Source of the DNA: Bacteroidota bacterium
GTDB taxonomy: Bacteria > Bacteroidota > Ignavibacteria > Ignavibacteriales > Ignavibacteriaceae
NCBI GenBank assembly: GCA_023453665.1
Contig: JAEXTA010000024.1
Span: 1-42,749, forward strand
DNA length: 42,749 bases
Direction of reading: 5' to 3'
The notes under the pieces are model-generated. The model saw only the letters and a program-made list of their open reading frames with translations. It had not been told where the DNA came from and ran no database searches. The translations under genes were made by a program, and so were the position numbers. This document shows positions 1 through 7,648 of this stretch, piece after piece (positions within the stretch are counted from its first letter, which is position 1; each line of letters begins with the position of its first letter).

Positions 1-1
1 C

Positions 2-868
2 GATTCAACTGTATTGATCAGCGGTAACAGCGGTACGGGTAAAGAACTAGTTGCCCGAGCATTACATTTCAAGAGTAAAAGAAAAAACAAACCATTCATT
101 GCTGTTAACTGCGGCGCTATTTCTGAAAATTTGATTGAGAGTGAATTATTCGGACATAAAAAAGGAGCGTTCACCGGTGCTATCACAGACAAAGAAGGTT
201 ACATGAAAGCCGCAGACGGCGGAACTTTATTCCTTGATGAAATAAGTGAAATGCCTCCGCAATTACAGGTAAAACTATTACGAGCTTTACAGGAAAAAGA
301 ATATACACCTGTTGGGACAACACTTTCGCTTCCGGTAAATGTCAGGTTTATTGCTACAACTAACCGGGATCTGAAAGAAGAAGTAAAAGCCGGAAGGTTT
401 CGTGAGGATTTATATTACAGGTTAAATGTTATTGATATAAATCTACCCTCGCTTAAAGAACGTGAAGAAGATATCCCCCTTCTTGCAGATCATTTCCTGA
501 ATAAATACCGTAACGATCTTAAGAAAAATATTAAGGGTATTGACAGTGAAGCTATGCGCGCACTGATTAATTACGAATGGCGTGGTGAAGTCCGCGAACT
601 TGAAAATATAATTGAAAGAGCAGTGATATTTTGTAAAGAAGAATTCATAACTCTTAAAGATCTTCCGCAAATCTTCCGACCAAATTCAGAAGTAATCGAT
701 TTTACTATAAGCGGATCACTTGAAGAAGCAACCAAAAAATTTGAACGCGAAATTATTCTTAAAGCTCTTGCGGCAAATGAATATAACAAAGAGAAAGCTG
801 CAGAGGTGCTTCAGGTTGGCCTTTCAACATTATATAGAAAACTCAAAGAACTGGATATAAAAGCTTAA
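2..868 (+). CDS. Sigma-54 enhancer-binding protein, C-terminal part (5' end off window)
   Basis: Transcriptional activator that remodels sigma-54 RNA polymerase by ATP hydrolysis. The frame is open from base 2, so the N-terminus (probably a receiver or sensor domain) lies outside the window; the TTG at 14 is internal. Visible in order: Walker A GNSGTGKE at the very start, the sigma-54 contact loop GAFTGA near residue 55, Walker B GGTLFLDE near residue 75, an arginine-rich segment NVRFIATTNRD, and the GxVRELEN helix (here GEVRELEN rather than the usual GNVRELEN). The last ~45 residues form a Fis-type helix-turn-helix ending STLYRKLKELDI. AAA+ identity is certain from the motifs. Which signal it senses cannot be told. 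It is followed by 245 bases without a gene and then a small receiver gene on the same strand. Confidence 0.95.
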   Translation, partial: DSTVLISGNSGTGKELVARALHFKSKRKNKPFIAVNCGAISENLIESELFGHKKGAFTGAITDKEGYMKAADGGTLFLDEISEMPPQLQVKLLRALQEKEYTPVGTTLSLPVNVRFIATTNRDLKEEVKAGRFREDLYYRLNVIDINLPSLKEREEDIPLLADHFLNKYRNDLKKNIKGIDSEAMRALINYEWRGEVRELENIIERAVIFCKEEFITLKDLPQIFRPNSEVIDFTISGSLEEATKKFEREIILKALAANEYNKEKAAEVLQVGLSTLYRKLKELDIKA

Positions 869-1113
869 TTATTAAACACTTTAATTGGGTTTTATTCTCA
901 AACATTAAAATTAAATGCTATTTCATTTTCATAAACGAGAATGAATTAAGATTAAGTTTAAATAACCTTGCCGGATTAGTCCAATTTTCAACCTAAAAAT
1001 CTGATTTATAATCTTCACAAACCACTTATCTGCTGCTGACTTCTTGGCACACAAATGGAAACATCTTTTCAGTTTTCCCGGGAATACTGTGGAGATTTTT
1101 AAATAATAATAAA

Positions 1114-1476
1114 ATGAAAAGTATAGTTTTTTATAGTCCCGATTTCAGCATGTGCTACAGCATACTTATGTATTTGCAGGACAAGTACAAAGTAAGTGTA
1201 ACAAATGATATTGACGTTGTTAAGTCACTAGTAACCGGCTGCACGGATACTTTGATGCTGGATATTGAACCATCAGGTAAAGCTGAAGAGTTGCTTCGCA
1301 AGATAAGGGAAATAGCGCCGTCACTGAAAATAATTCTGACTTATGTTTTTAAACCTTCTTCAAAAGAAAGAGAATCATCCATACGAAATTACATTGATAT
1401 GATCTTCTACAAACCATTCGACCTGAATGAAGTCAGCGCAAAACTTTCATCATCCGAAATACATAAAACTACCTGA
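1114..1476 (+). CDS. Small degenerate response-regulator receiver protein
   Basis: A 120-residue protein with the length and layout of a single CheY-like receiver and no output domain. The probable phosphoacceptor is D50 in the strand TLMLDIEP. The conserved switch threonine is T76 in ILTY, and the invariant lysine is K100 in FYKPFD. The acidic pair that normally binds magnesium at the end of strand 1 is not visible (FYSPDFS instead of a VEDD-type motif), leaving only D10. Phosphorylation may therefore be weak or absent. The start ATG has no Shine-Dalgarno, only an AT-rich leader. It lies between the sigma-54 activator and the cytochrome operon, so a role in their control is possible but is inference only. 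Confidence 0.75.
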   Translation: MKSIVFYSPDFSMCYSILMYLQDKYKVSVTNDIDVVKSLVTGCTDTLMLDIEPSGKAEELLRKIREIAPSLKIILTYVFKPSSKERESSIRNYIDMIFYKPFDLNEVSAKLSSSEIHKTT

Positions 1477-1560
1477 AACGTTTTTTATCTGAATTATTCC
1501 ATCACATAAGACATTTTCAAAAAAATTACATATTTTGATTTTTAAGTAATTGAATATGTT

Positions 1561-1574
1561 TGAGAATGTTCTCA
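1561..1574. promoter_or_regulatory. Palindrome TGAGAATGTTCTCA, possible operator
   Basis: A perfect 6+6 inverted repeat with a 2-base centre, in the non-coding stretch between the small receiver gene and the cytochrome operon. The form suits a dimeric DNA-binding protein. No known regulator is recognised. Confidence 0.35.
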
Positions 1575-1621
1575 GGACATCAATCATCCTCAATTCTAAA
1601 AGTTGCGAATTTTATAAAATT

Positions 1622-1643
1622 CTCTTCTCAAAGATGAGAAGAG
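1622..1643. repeat. 9-bp perfect hairpin between receiver and cytochrome genes
   Basis: CTCTTCTCA and TGAGAAGAG flank a 4-base loop AAGA. The stem repeats the GAGAA/TTCTC theme of the palindrome at 1561-1574. No T-run follows, so it is not a classical intrinsic terminator. It could be an RNA stem at the end of the upstream transcript or a second protein-binding site. Confidence 0.4.
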
Positions 1644-1673
1644 CCATTATTTATTGTTGATATTATCAGCGAT

Positions 1674-1729
1674 TTTATACTGAAAGAGATGGTATTGTCT
1701 TTGACATCATAAAGCACTTTCAGTATAAA
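1674..1729. promoter_or_regulatory. 13-bp perfect inverted repeat around the cytochrome promoter
   Basis: TTTATACTGAAAG (1674-1686) is repeated inverted without mismatch as CTTTCAGTATAAA (1717-1729), with 30 bases between. The right arm includes the -10 hexamer of the predicted promoter. The arm centres are 43 bases apart, about four helical turns, so two bound dimers could lie on the same face. A T-run is absent after the right arm, arguing against a terminator. The likely role is an operator for the cytochrome operon; the bound factor is unknown. Confidence 0.5.
1701..1729 (+). promoter_or_regulatory. Near-consensus sigma-70 promoter of the cytochrome operon
   Basis: TTGACA at 1701-1706 and TATAAA at 1724-1729 are separated by exactly 17 bases. 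Transcription would start near 1736, giving a leader of about 18 bases before the ATG at 1754. The -10 lies within the right arm of the 13-bp dyad. Confidence 0.55.
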
Positions 1730-1740
1730 TTGATAAATAA

Positions 1741-1745
1741 AAGGA
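1741..1745 (+). promoter_or_regulatory. Ribosome binding site fixing the ATG at 1754
   Basis: AAGGA lies 8 bases before the ATG at 1754. An in-frame TTG at 1730 would begin inside or just after the -10 region and has no such site, so 1754 is the better start. Confidence 0.6.
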
Positions 1746-1753
1746 AACTAAAA

Positions 1754-2101
1754 ATGAAAAACATAATGCTTTATTTGTTGTTTGTTACATCAATTGTTCT
1801 GCTATTTGGTTTTGCTTTTTCATATTCACAAACCAATGAACCTGAAGGACAAAAAGTTTTTGTGGAAAAAAAATGCGGCAGTTGCCATTCAGTAAATTCA
1901 GCAGATATTACATCAAAAAAGAAAGATGCGGTTGATTTGTCAGATACCGGCACCGGAAAAACAGCAAAGTTCATGACAAAGTATTTGAATAAGGAAGAAA
2001 AGATAAACGATAAAGTACATAAGACAGCCTTTAAAGGAACTGAAGAAGAATTATCAAAACTTGTTGACTGGCTGCTTACACTTAAAACAGTAAAAAAATA
2101 A
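1754..2101 (+). CDS. Monoheme c-type cytochrome, exported
   Basis: A 115-residue protein with an N-terminal hydrophobic signal (MKNIMLYLLFVTSIVLLFGF) and one heme-binding motif CGSCH early in the mature part. M in AKFMTKYL is a candidate distal ligand. Size and layout match a small class I-like cytochrome c, which shuttles electrons in the periplasm or on the outer face of the inner membrane. It is first in a tight same-strand run: 34 bases later comes the 13-heme fusion gene, then the NapC-like gene. It may carry electrons away from those quinol oxidases, or may be a membrane-tethered accessory if the signal is uncleaved. The 17-bp-spaced promoter and the 13-bp dyad directly upstream suggest regulated expression of all three genes. 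Confidence 0.88.
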   Translation: MKNIMLYLLFVTSIVLLFGFAFSYSQTNEPEGQKVFVEKKCGSCHSVNSADITSKKKDAVDLSDTGTGKTAKFMTKYLNKEEKINDKVHKTAFKGTEEELSKLVDWLLTLKTVKK

Positions 2102-2135
2102 TCGCAAAAAACTTTTTCACAAATAGAAATTCTCT

Positions 2136-4343
2136 ATGAACGTAAAACAATTATTAAAAAAAAATTCATTGATAAAAAATAATTGGCTCATTAAAAATTT
2201 CTTTTTCACGGCAGTTATCGTTCTCTCGATTACAACATTAAACAAAGGTCAATCAAATGACGATTGTTTGATGTGCCACAGCGATAATGAATTGACGATG
2301 GAAAAAAACGGGAAAGAAATTTCTCTTTTTGTGAAAGAAGATGTTTTTAAAAATTCAGTTCACTCTAAACTGAAATGTGTTTCCTGTCATAAAGGATTTG
2401 ATGCTGAAAACCTTCCGCATGCAGAAAATATTAAAGAGATAAACTGTACAAGTTGTCATCAAAAGGCATTAACTCAGCATCCCTTCCACCCGCAGATACT
2501 TAAATCAAATGGAGTAAGTAAATCTCCCGAATCAAATTGCAAATCATGTCATGGTATTCATGATGTAGTATCACCTTCAAATCCTAAAAGCAAATGGAAC
2601 GGTACAAATATTATTTCATCCTGTGGAAGCTGTCACAAAGCTGCAAGTGAGGAATTTGCAAAATCGAATCATGGAATAGGTTTCAGCAATGGTGATAAAA
2701 GTTCCCCTACATGTATTTCGTGTCACAAATCTGCAATTACAAAATCGGCGTTCGGTGATAACAAAGCTGATCTTAAAATTGCACAGGAGAAACTGTGCCT
2801 TTCCTGCCACCTTGATGACACTGATGTAAGACAGCGTACAACTCCTTCAGCAGGGTTTATCCATGCTTATGATAACAGTGTTCATGGTTTTGCTTTGCAT
2901 AATCAAAAAAATGGTGACGCCGCCAGTTGTACTGATTGTCATAATTCTCATGAAATTATAAAAGGAACAGATTCACGTTCAAGTGTTTACAGATTAAAAA
3001 TACCTGAAACCTGCGGTAAATGTCATAGTGAAATTAAGGACGAATTTAATCAGAGTATTCACGGTCAATTTGTTCTGAAAGGAAACAGTGATGCACCATC
3101 CTGTACTAATTGTCATGGAGAGCATAATATTTTAAAGACTGATGATCCTAACGCACCGGTAGCCTTTCAGAATGTTTCGCAACAAATATGTTCACCCTGC
3201 CATGAATCAGTTAAGTTGAGTGAAAAGTATGGTCTTGCTGCAGACAGGTATAAGACTTTTTCTGAATCCTATCATGGTCTTGCACTTACCGGCGGATCAG
3301 CATCAGTTGCTAATTGCGGCAGTTGTCATGGAGTTCATAATATTAAGCCATCATCTGACCCTACATCAATGGTGCATAAAGATAATCTGGTAAAAACATG
3401 CGGGTCTTGTCATCCGGGCGCGAACGAAACTTTTACAAAGGGTACAATCCATGTTACTATGACCCAGGAAGATGAGCCGATTTTATATTGGATATCTACA
3501 ACATATATTTTTATGCTTGTTACTGTTCTTGGAGGAATGTTTGTTCACAACCTGCTGGATTTCCTTAAAAAAGCTAAAATCAAAAAACTTAAACAAAGAG
3601 GTAAAATACGTGAAGAAAAACATGGTCATTCCCTCTATTTAAGAATGAACTTTAGCGAGAGAATTCAACATGCAACTATGGCTTTAAGTTTCATTATTCT
3701 GGTTATAACAGGTTTTATGCTGCGTTATCCTGAATCCTGGTGGGTAAGTCATATCAGAGATCTTTCTGCAGATGCAGTTGAGTACAGAAGCTGGATTCAC
3801 AGAATTGCAGCTATTGTTATGATAGCAGTCAGCCTGTATCACATTTACTATGTAAGTTTTACACAAAGAGGCAGACAATTAATAAAAGATTTGTTCCCGA
3901 AATACCAGGACATACTTGATGCAGTAGGTGTTGCCAAATACAATCTTGGTTTCTCCAAAACAAAACCAAAACTTGACCGTTTCAGCTATGTGGAAAAAGC
4001 AGAGTACTGGGCTTTAATTTGGGGAACGATTGTAATGACAGTAACGGGCTTATTGATGTGGATTTACATTGATTACATCGGTGTGTTCTCAAAACTTGAC
4101 TGGGATATCGCACGAACAATTCATTACTATGAAGCTTGGCTGGCTTTTCTTGCTATAGTTGTTTGGCATTTCTATTTCGTGATTTTTAATCCTGATATTT
4201 ACCCGATGAGCCTCGCCTGGTTCAAAGGCACTATTACAGAAGAAGAAATGGCAGAAGAACATCCTCTTGAACTTGAAAGAATAAAAAAGCAGCAAGCTGA
4301 GGAAAGAGAAAAAACTTCTTCCGGTAATGAACCGGAATCCTGA
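2136..4343 (+). CDS. 13-heme c-type cytochrome fused to a b-type membrane domain (CbcL-like)
   Basis: A 735-residue protein. After a signal or anchor (about residues 18-38) come thirteen CXXCH motifs, the first at C44 and the last at C422, several in repeats of the form SxHG...C..CHG.H.I. A membrane helix follows at 452-472, then a four-helix cytochrome b module (about 510-690) of the HydC/FdnI type. Candidate b-heme histidines are H512, H555, H569, H663 and H678. This order, multiheme c domain then diheme b domain, is that of Geobacter CbcL, a menaquinol oxidase needed for low-potential extracellular acceptors; as I recall CbcL has nine c hemes, fewer than here. By analogy it would take electrons from menaquinol and pass them to periplasmic hemes. 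The C-terminal tail is charged and cytoplasmic-like. It is 44 bases before the NapC-like gene. The architecture is clear; the physiological acceptor is inferred. Confidence 0.9.
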   Translation: MNVKQLLKKNSLIKNNWLIKNFFFTAVIVLSITTLNKGQSNDDCLMCHSDNELTMEKNGKEISLFVKEDVFKNSVHSKLKCVSCHKGFDAENLPHAENIKEINCTSCHQKALTQHPFHPQILKSNGVSKSPESNCKSCHGIHDVVSPSNPKSKWNGTNIISSCGSCHKAASEEFAKSNHGIGFSNGDKSSPTCISCHKSAITKSAFGDNKADLKIAQEKLCLSCHLDDTDVRQRTTPSAGFIHAYDNSVHGFALHNQKNGDAASCTDCHNSHEIIKGTDSRSSVYRLKIPETCGKCHSEIKDEFNQSIHGQFVLKGNSDAPSCTNCHGEHNILKTDDPNAPVAFQNVSQQICSPCHESVKLSEKYGLAADRYKTFSESYHGLALTGGSASVANCGSCHGVHNIKPSSDPTSMVHKDNLVKTCGSCHPGANETFTKGTIHVTMTQEDEPILYWISTTYIFMLVTVLGGMFVHNLLDFLKKAKIKKLKQRGKIREEKHGHSLYLRMNFSERIQHATMALSFIILVITGFMLRYPESWWVSHIRDLSADAVEYRSWIHRIAAIVMIAVSLYHIYYVSFTQRGRQLIKDLFPKYQDILDAVGVAKYNLGFSKTKPKLDRFSYVEKAEYWALIWGTIVMTVTGLLMWIYIDYIGVFSKLDWDIARTIHYYEAWLAFLAIVVWHFYFVIFNPDIYPMSLAWFKGTITEEEMAEEHPLELERIKKQQAEEREKTSSGNEPES

Positions 4344-4387
4344 ATTAGGTAAAGCTACTCTATTTTTCATTTAACTGTGAGATAAGC

Positions 4388-5887
4388 ATGAGAAACAGAT
4401 TTCCACATTATGTTTACAATCCGGTTACCTTAACCGGAGCAGCAATAGCCTCACTCAGTTTTGGATTAATCCTCTTCCTTTTCATACTTGATTTTTTTAG
4501 CGCCGAAGAAAATACCTATATGGGTATTCTCACATACATTATAATTCCTTCTATTCTGATCTTCGGACTTTTATTAATTGCTTATGGTATTTACCGGGAA
4601 AGAAAAAGAGAAAAAGCAGGAAAGATCCGCGAAAAAAAATTACCTGTTCTTGATCTTAATGATCCCAAAAAAAGAGCAATGTTTGTTACTTTTTCACTCG
4701 GAACAATTATTCTGATGCTGTTCTCAGCATTCGGTAGTTTTAAAGCTTATGAATACACCGAGACTGATGAATTTTGCGGTACTGTTTGCCATAAAGTTAT
4801 GGAGCCGGAATATACCGCATACCTTGATTCTCCGCATTCGCGTGTCGGTTGTGTGGGCTGTCACATTGGTTCCGGCACAAGCTGGTATGTTAAATCAAAA
4901 TTTTCCGGCGCTTACCAGGTTTACTCAGTATTGTTCAATAAATATTCCAGACCAATTCCAACTCCTGTGAAAGAACTGAGACCTGCTGAAGGAACATGTG
5001 AACAATGTCATAATCCTTCACACTTCTACAATGAAAAAAAGGTTGACCATACGTATTATTTATCTGACGAAAACAATACTGAATCAAATTTGAGTATGCT
5101 TATAAAAATCGGCGGCGGCAGAAGTGAACTTGGTTCCATTGAAGGCATTCACTGGCATGTAAATCCTGATAACACTATCTCGTACATTTATACTGATGAG
5201 AGAAGACTGGAAATTCCCTGGGTTAAAGTTACTTCCAAAGATGGTAAGGAAACTATATTCAGAGACAAAACGGTTAAGTTCGATGAAAAGAATTTTGATT
5301 CTGAAAACCTCAGAACAATGGATTGTATCGACTGCCATAATAGACCTTCACACATTTATCATCAGCCTGATAAAATGGTTAACCTGTTTTTATCCCAAAG
5401 AAAGATGGATAAAACATTACCTTTCATAAAAAGTATTTCAGTTCAGTCTCTTGAAAAAAGATATACTACAAAAGAATCTGCTCTCGATAGCATAGACTAT
5501 ATCATTAAGAATTTTTACAGTGCAAATTATCCGGAAATTTATAAAACGCGTAAATCTGAAATTACAGCTAACATTGAACAGGTTAAGAAAATATATTCAA
5601 GAAATTATTTCCCTTATATGAATGCTGACTGGAAACATTTTCCGGATAACATTTCACACGTTTATACTCCGGGCTGCTTCAGGTGCCACGACGGTAACCA
5701 TATAAGTGATGATGGAAAAGTGATTTCAAATGACTGCAATAGCTGTCATACAATCATATCTCAAACAGATAATTTTGGAAATACACGTGTTGATCTGAAA
5801 GGATTGAAATTTGAACATCCTGTTGATGTTGGCGAACCTGTTGAAGATGTGTTGTGTACCAACTGCCATTTTGGTAAAAAGGATTGA
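4388..5887 (+). CDS. NapC/NirT-family seven-heme cytochrome (ImcH-like)
   Basis: A 499-residue inner-membrane quinol dehydrogenase. Helices lie at about 15-38, 45-67 and 96-117. The NapC/NirT core follows: first heme site C130-G-T-V-C-H135 (a CX3CH spacing), then VMEPEYTAYLDSPHSRV, CVGCH, the KSKFSGAYQVYSVLFNKY stretch and CEQCH. Four more sites occur in the C-terminal half: CIDCH, CFRCH, CNSCH and CTNCH, making seven. The length, heme number and family match Geobacter ImcH, the inner-membrane cytochrome needed for high-potential extracellular acceptors. Related NapC proteins feed nitrite, nitrate or TMAO reductases, but no such reductase lies here. It is the last gene of the cytochrome run. 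Pairing with a CbcL-like protein suggests two quinol exits serving different redox potentials; this is inference. Confidence 0.9.
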   Translation: MRNRFPHYVYNPVTLTGAAIASLSFGLILFLFILDFFSAEENTYMGILTYIIIPSILIFGLLLIAYGIYRERKREKAGKIREKKLPVLDLNDPKKRAMFVTFSLGTIILMLFSAFGSFKAYEYTETDEFCGTVCHKVMEPEYTAYLDSPHSRVGCVGCHIGSGTSWYVKSKFSGAYQVYSVLFNKYSRPIPTPVKELRPAEGTCEQCHNPSHFYNEKKVDHTYYLSDENNTESNLSMLIKIGGGRSELGSIEGIHWHVNPDNTISYIYTDERRLEIPWVKVTSKDGKETIFRDKTVKFDEKNFDSENLRTMDCIDCHNRPSHIYHQPDKMVNLFLSQRKMDKTLPFIKSISVQSLEKRYTTKESALDSIDYIIKNFYSANYPEIYKTRKSEITANIEQVKKIYSRNYFPYMNADWKHFPDNISHVYTPGCFRCHDGNHISDDGKVISNDCNSCHTIISQTDNFGNTRVDLKGLKFEHPVDVGEPVEDVLCTNCHFGKKD

Positions 5888-5983
5888 TGTAAGTGTTCTA
5901 AATTTCAGGTTTATTTACGGTTAGTTTATTCATAATTTGAAACAGCAAATTTTTAGGTTTCGGAATATTACAAGGGAGTATAA

Positions 5984-7474
5984 ATGAAAACATTTCTAAA
6001 GTTATCCTGCTTATTCTTCTTTTTACATTTCACAAATAACTTTGCTCAGATTGATCCGGATGTACAGGAAGTTATTAACCGTGTAAATATTGATTCACTG
6101 CTTAAATATGTGAATGAACTTTCGGGTGAAGTATCTGTGGTTGTCGGCGGCGTTACACAGACAATTGCGTCACGTCATAAAAATTATCCGGGGAACAATA
6201 TCGCAGCTCAATACCTTAGGGAAAAATTAGAAAGTTATGGATTAACAACTTATGAACAATCATTTTCCGCTACAGGAAAAAATATTTACGCAGTAAAAAC
6301 CGGTTCTGACTATCCCACTCAAAAATATATAATCTGCGGACATTTTGATTCTATGCCAAACGGTGCTACTGCCCCCGGCGCTGATGACAATGCAAGCGGG
6401 ACAGCCATTGTGCTTGAAGCTGCGCGGATACTGAAAGATATTTCAACCAAATACACTATCATATTTGCGCTTTGGGATGAAGAAGAACAAGGATTAATAG
6501 GAAGTAAAGCATATGCTGATTCCGCCTGGAGAAATACAGAAGATATTCTTGGCGTGCTGAATTTTGATATGATTGCTTATGACGGAAATGGTGATAATCT
6601 CGTTGAGGTTCACACAAGAGCTTCATCTTTAACACTTTCTAATAAAATGATTGATATCAATTCGAATTATAATATTGGACTTGTTACTTCAGTAGTAAAC
6701 CCGGGTTTAACTGCAAGTGATCATTCACCATTCTGGACAAGAAATTATCAGGCAATTCTTCTTATCGAAAATTATTTTGGTGATTTTAATCCACGATACC
6801 ATACTACCGGTGACAGGATTCAATACTTTAACAATCCATATTTCTTTAAGTGTGTTAAACTCGGTCTCGGTACTTTTGCTGCTTTAGCCGATGTGGATAA
6901 TGTAGTACCCGTTGAGATGATTTCATTCGTTGCCAAATCACAATACGGTAAAATAACTCTTAACTGGTCGACATCAACTGAAGTAAATAATCATGGATTC
7001 GAAATACAAAGAATTAAAAAAGATACAGAAGACAAGTGGTTAACAATTGGTTTTGTAGAAGGAAAAGGAACGACTGCAGATCAAAGTGATTACAAATACA
7101 TTGACAATAAGACTACAGGTTCCGGAGAATATGTTTACAGACTAAAGCAAATTGATTTTGATGGAACATTCTCCTACTCTGAAGAAGTAACTATAGCTTC
7201 CTCTCCTACTGAATTTGAATTAACACAGAATTACCCAAATCCTTTTAATCCTTCAACTACCATAAGCTACAAATTACCAACTGATGGTTACGTTGAATTA
7301 TCAATATTCAATTCACTTGGAGAAGAATTAGAAACGATCGTAAACGAGTATCAATCTGCGGGCACTTATAATATCAGTTATAATGTAAAATCTTCCATGT
7401 CCAGTGGAATATATTTTTACAAAATAAGGTTTAATGATCATTTCGAAACTAAAAAATTCACAGTTCTAAAATAA
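5984..7474 (+). CDS. Secreted M28-family zinc peptidase with T9SS sorting domain
   Basis: A 496-residue protein with a signal peptide ending near FAQ-22. The M28 aminopeptidase/carboxypeptidase fold carries all expected residues: H120 (ICGHFDS), D135 (GADDNASG), E167/E168 (DEEEQGL), D195 (NFDMIAY) and H273 (YHTTGD). Residues about 305-400 form a beta module beginning VPVEMISF with the LNWST..E.NNHGF signature. The last ~85 residues are a type A T9SS sorting domain (NYPNPFNPSTTI ... SGIYFYK). It should be exported, sent across the outer membrane and anchored or released, to clip peptides outside the cell. The ATG has a good AGGGAG site five bases upstream, and a strong terminator follows. It is probably a single-gene unit and is 96 bases from the cytochrome operon. 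Confidence 0.93.
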   Translation: MKTFLKLSCLFFFLHFTNNFAQIDPDVQEVINRVNIDSLLKYVNELSGEVSVVVGGVTQTIASRHKNYPGNNIAAQYLREKLESYGLTTYEQSFSATGKNIYAVKTGSDYPTQKYIICGHFDSMPNGATAPGADDNASGTAIVLEAARILKDISTKYTIIFALWDEEEQGLIGSKAYADSAWRNTEDILGVLNFDMIAYDGNGDNLVEVHTRASSLTLSNKMIDINSNYNIGLVTSVVNPGLTASDHSPFWTRNYQAILLIENYFGDFNPRYHTTGDRIQYFNNPYFFKCVKLGLGTFAALADVDNVVPVEMISFVAKSQYGKITLNWSTSTEVNNHGFEIQRIKKDTEDKWLTIGFVEGKGTTADQSDYKYIDNKTTGSGEYVYRLKQIDFDGTFSYSEEVTIASSPTEFELTQNYPNPFNPSTTISYKLPTDGYVELSIFNSLGEELETIVNEYQSAGTYNISYNVKSSMSSGIYFYKIRFNDHFETKKFTVLK

Positions 7475-7496
7475 CTCTGATTGCTTTTTAGAAAAG

Positions 7497-7535
7497 AAAG
7501 CGGCAAAAAGAATCAATCACTTTGCCGCTTTTTTT
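7497..7535 (+). terminator. Intrinsic terminator after the M28 peptidase gene
   Basis: An 11-bp perfect stem AAAGCGGCAAA (7497-7507) / TTTGCCGCTTT (7521-7531) runs into a seven-T tract, 22 bases after the stop codon. Confidence 0.9.
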
Positions 7536-7648
7536 ATTCAAATAGAGGTTTCCGGCTCAAATTGTTAATCCCTTCCTATGATGTCTTATCCTGAGCCAAC
7601 TCAAAAAATGTTCGCGGAATTACTAATCAAAAATGATATATTTTGAAA

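Noticed and set aside
1045..1059. TGGCACACAAATGGA, sigma-54-like, before the small receiver gene
   Set aside because: The -24 half is good but the -12 half is TGGA instead of TTGC, so the essential GC is missing.
1730..1753. TTG start for the monoheme cytochrome
   Set aside because: It overlaps the -10 region and would lie before the likely transcription start; ATG 1754 has a Shine-Dalgarno.
4388..5887. Naming the NapC-like gene nrfH or napC
   Set aside because: It has seven heme sites and three membrane helices, unlike four-heme NrfH/NapC, and no reductase gene is adjacent.
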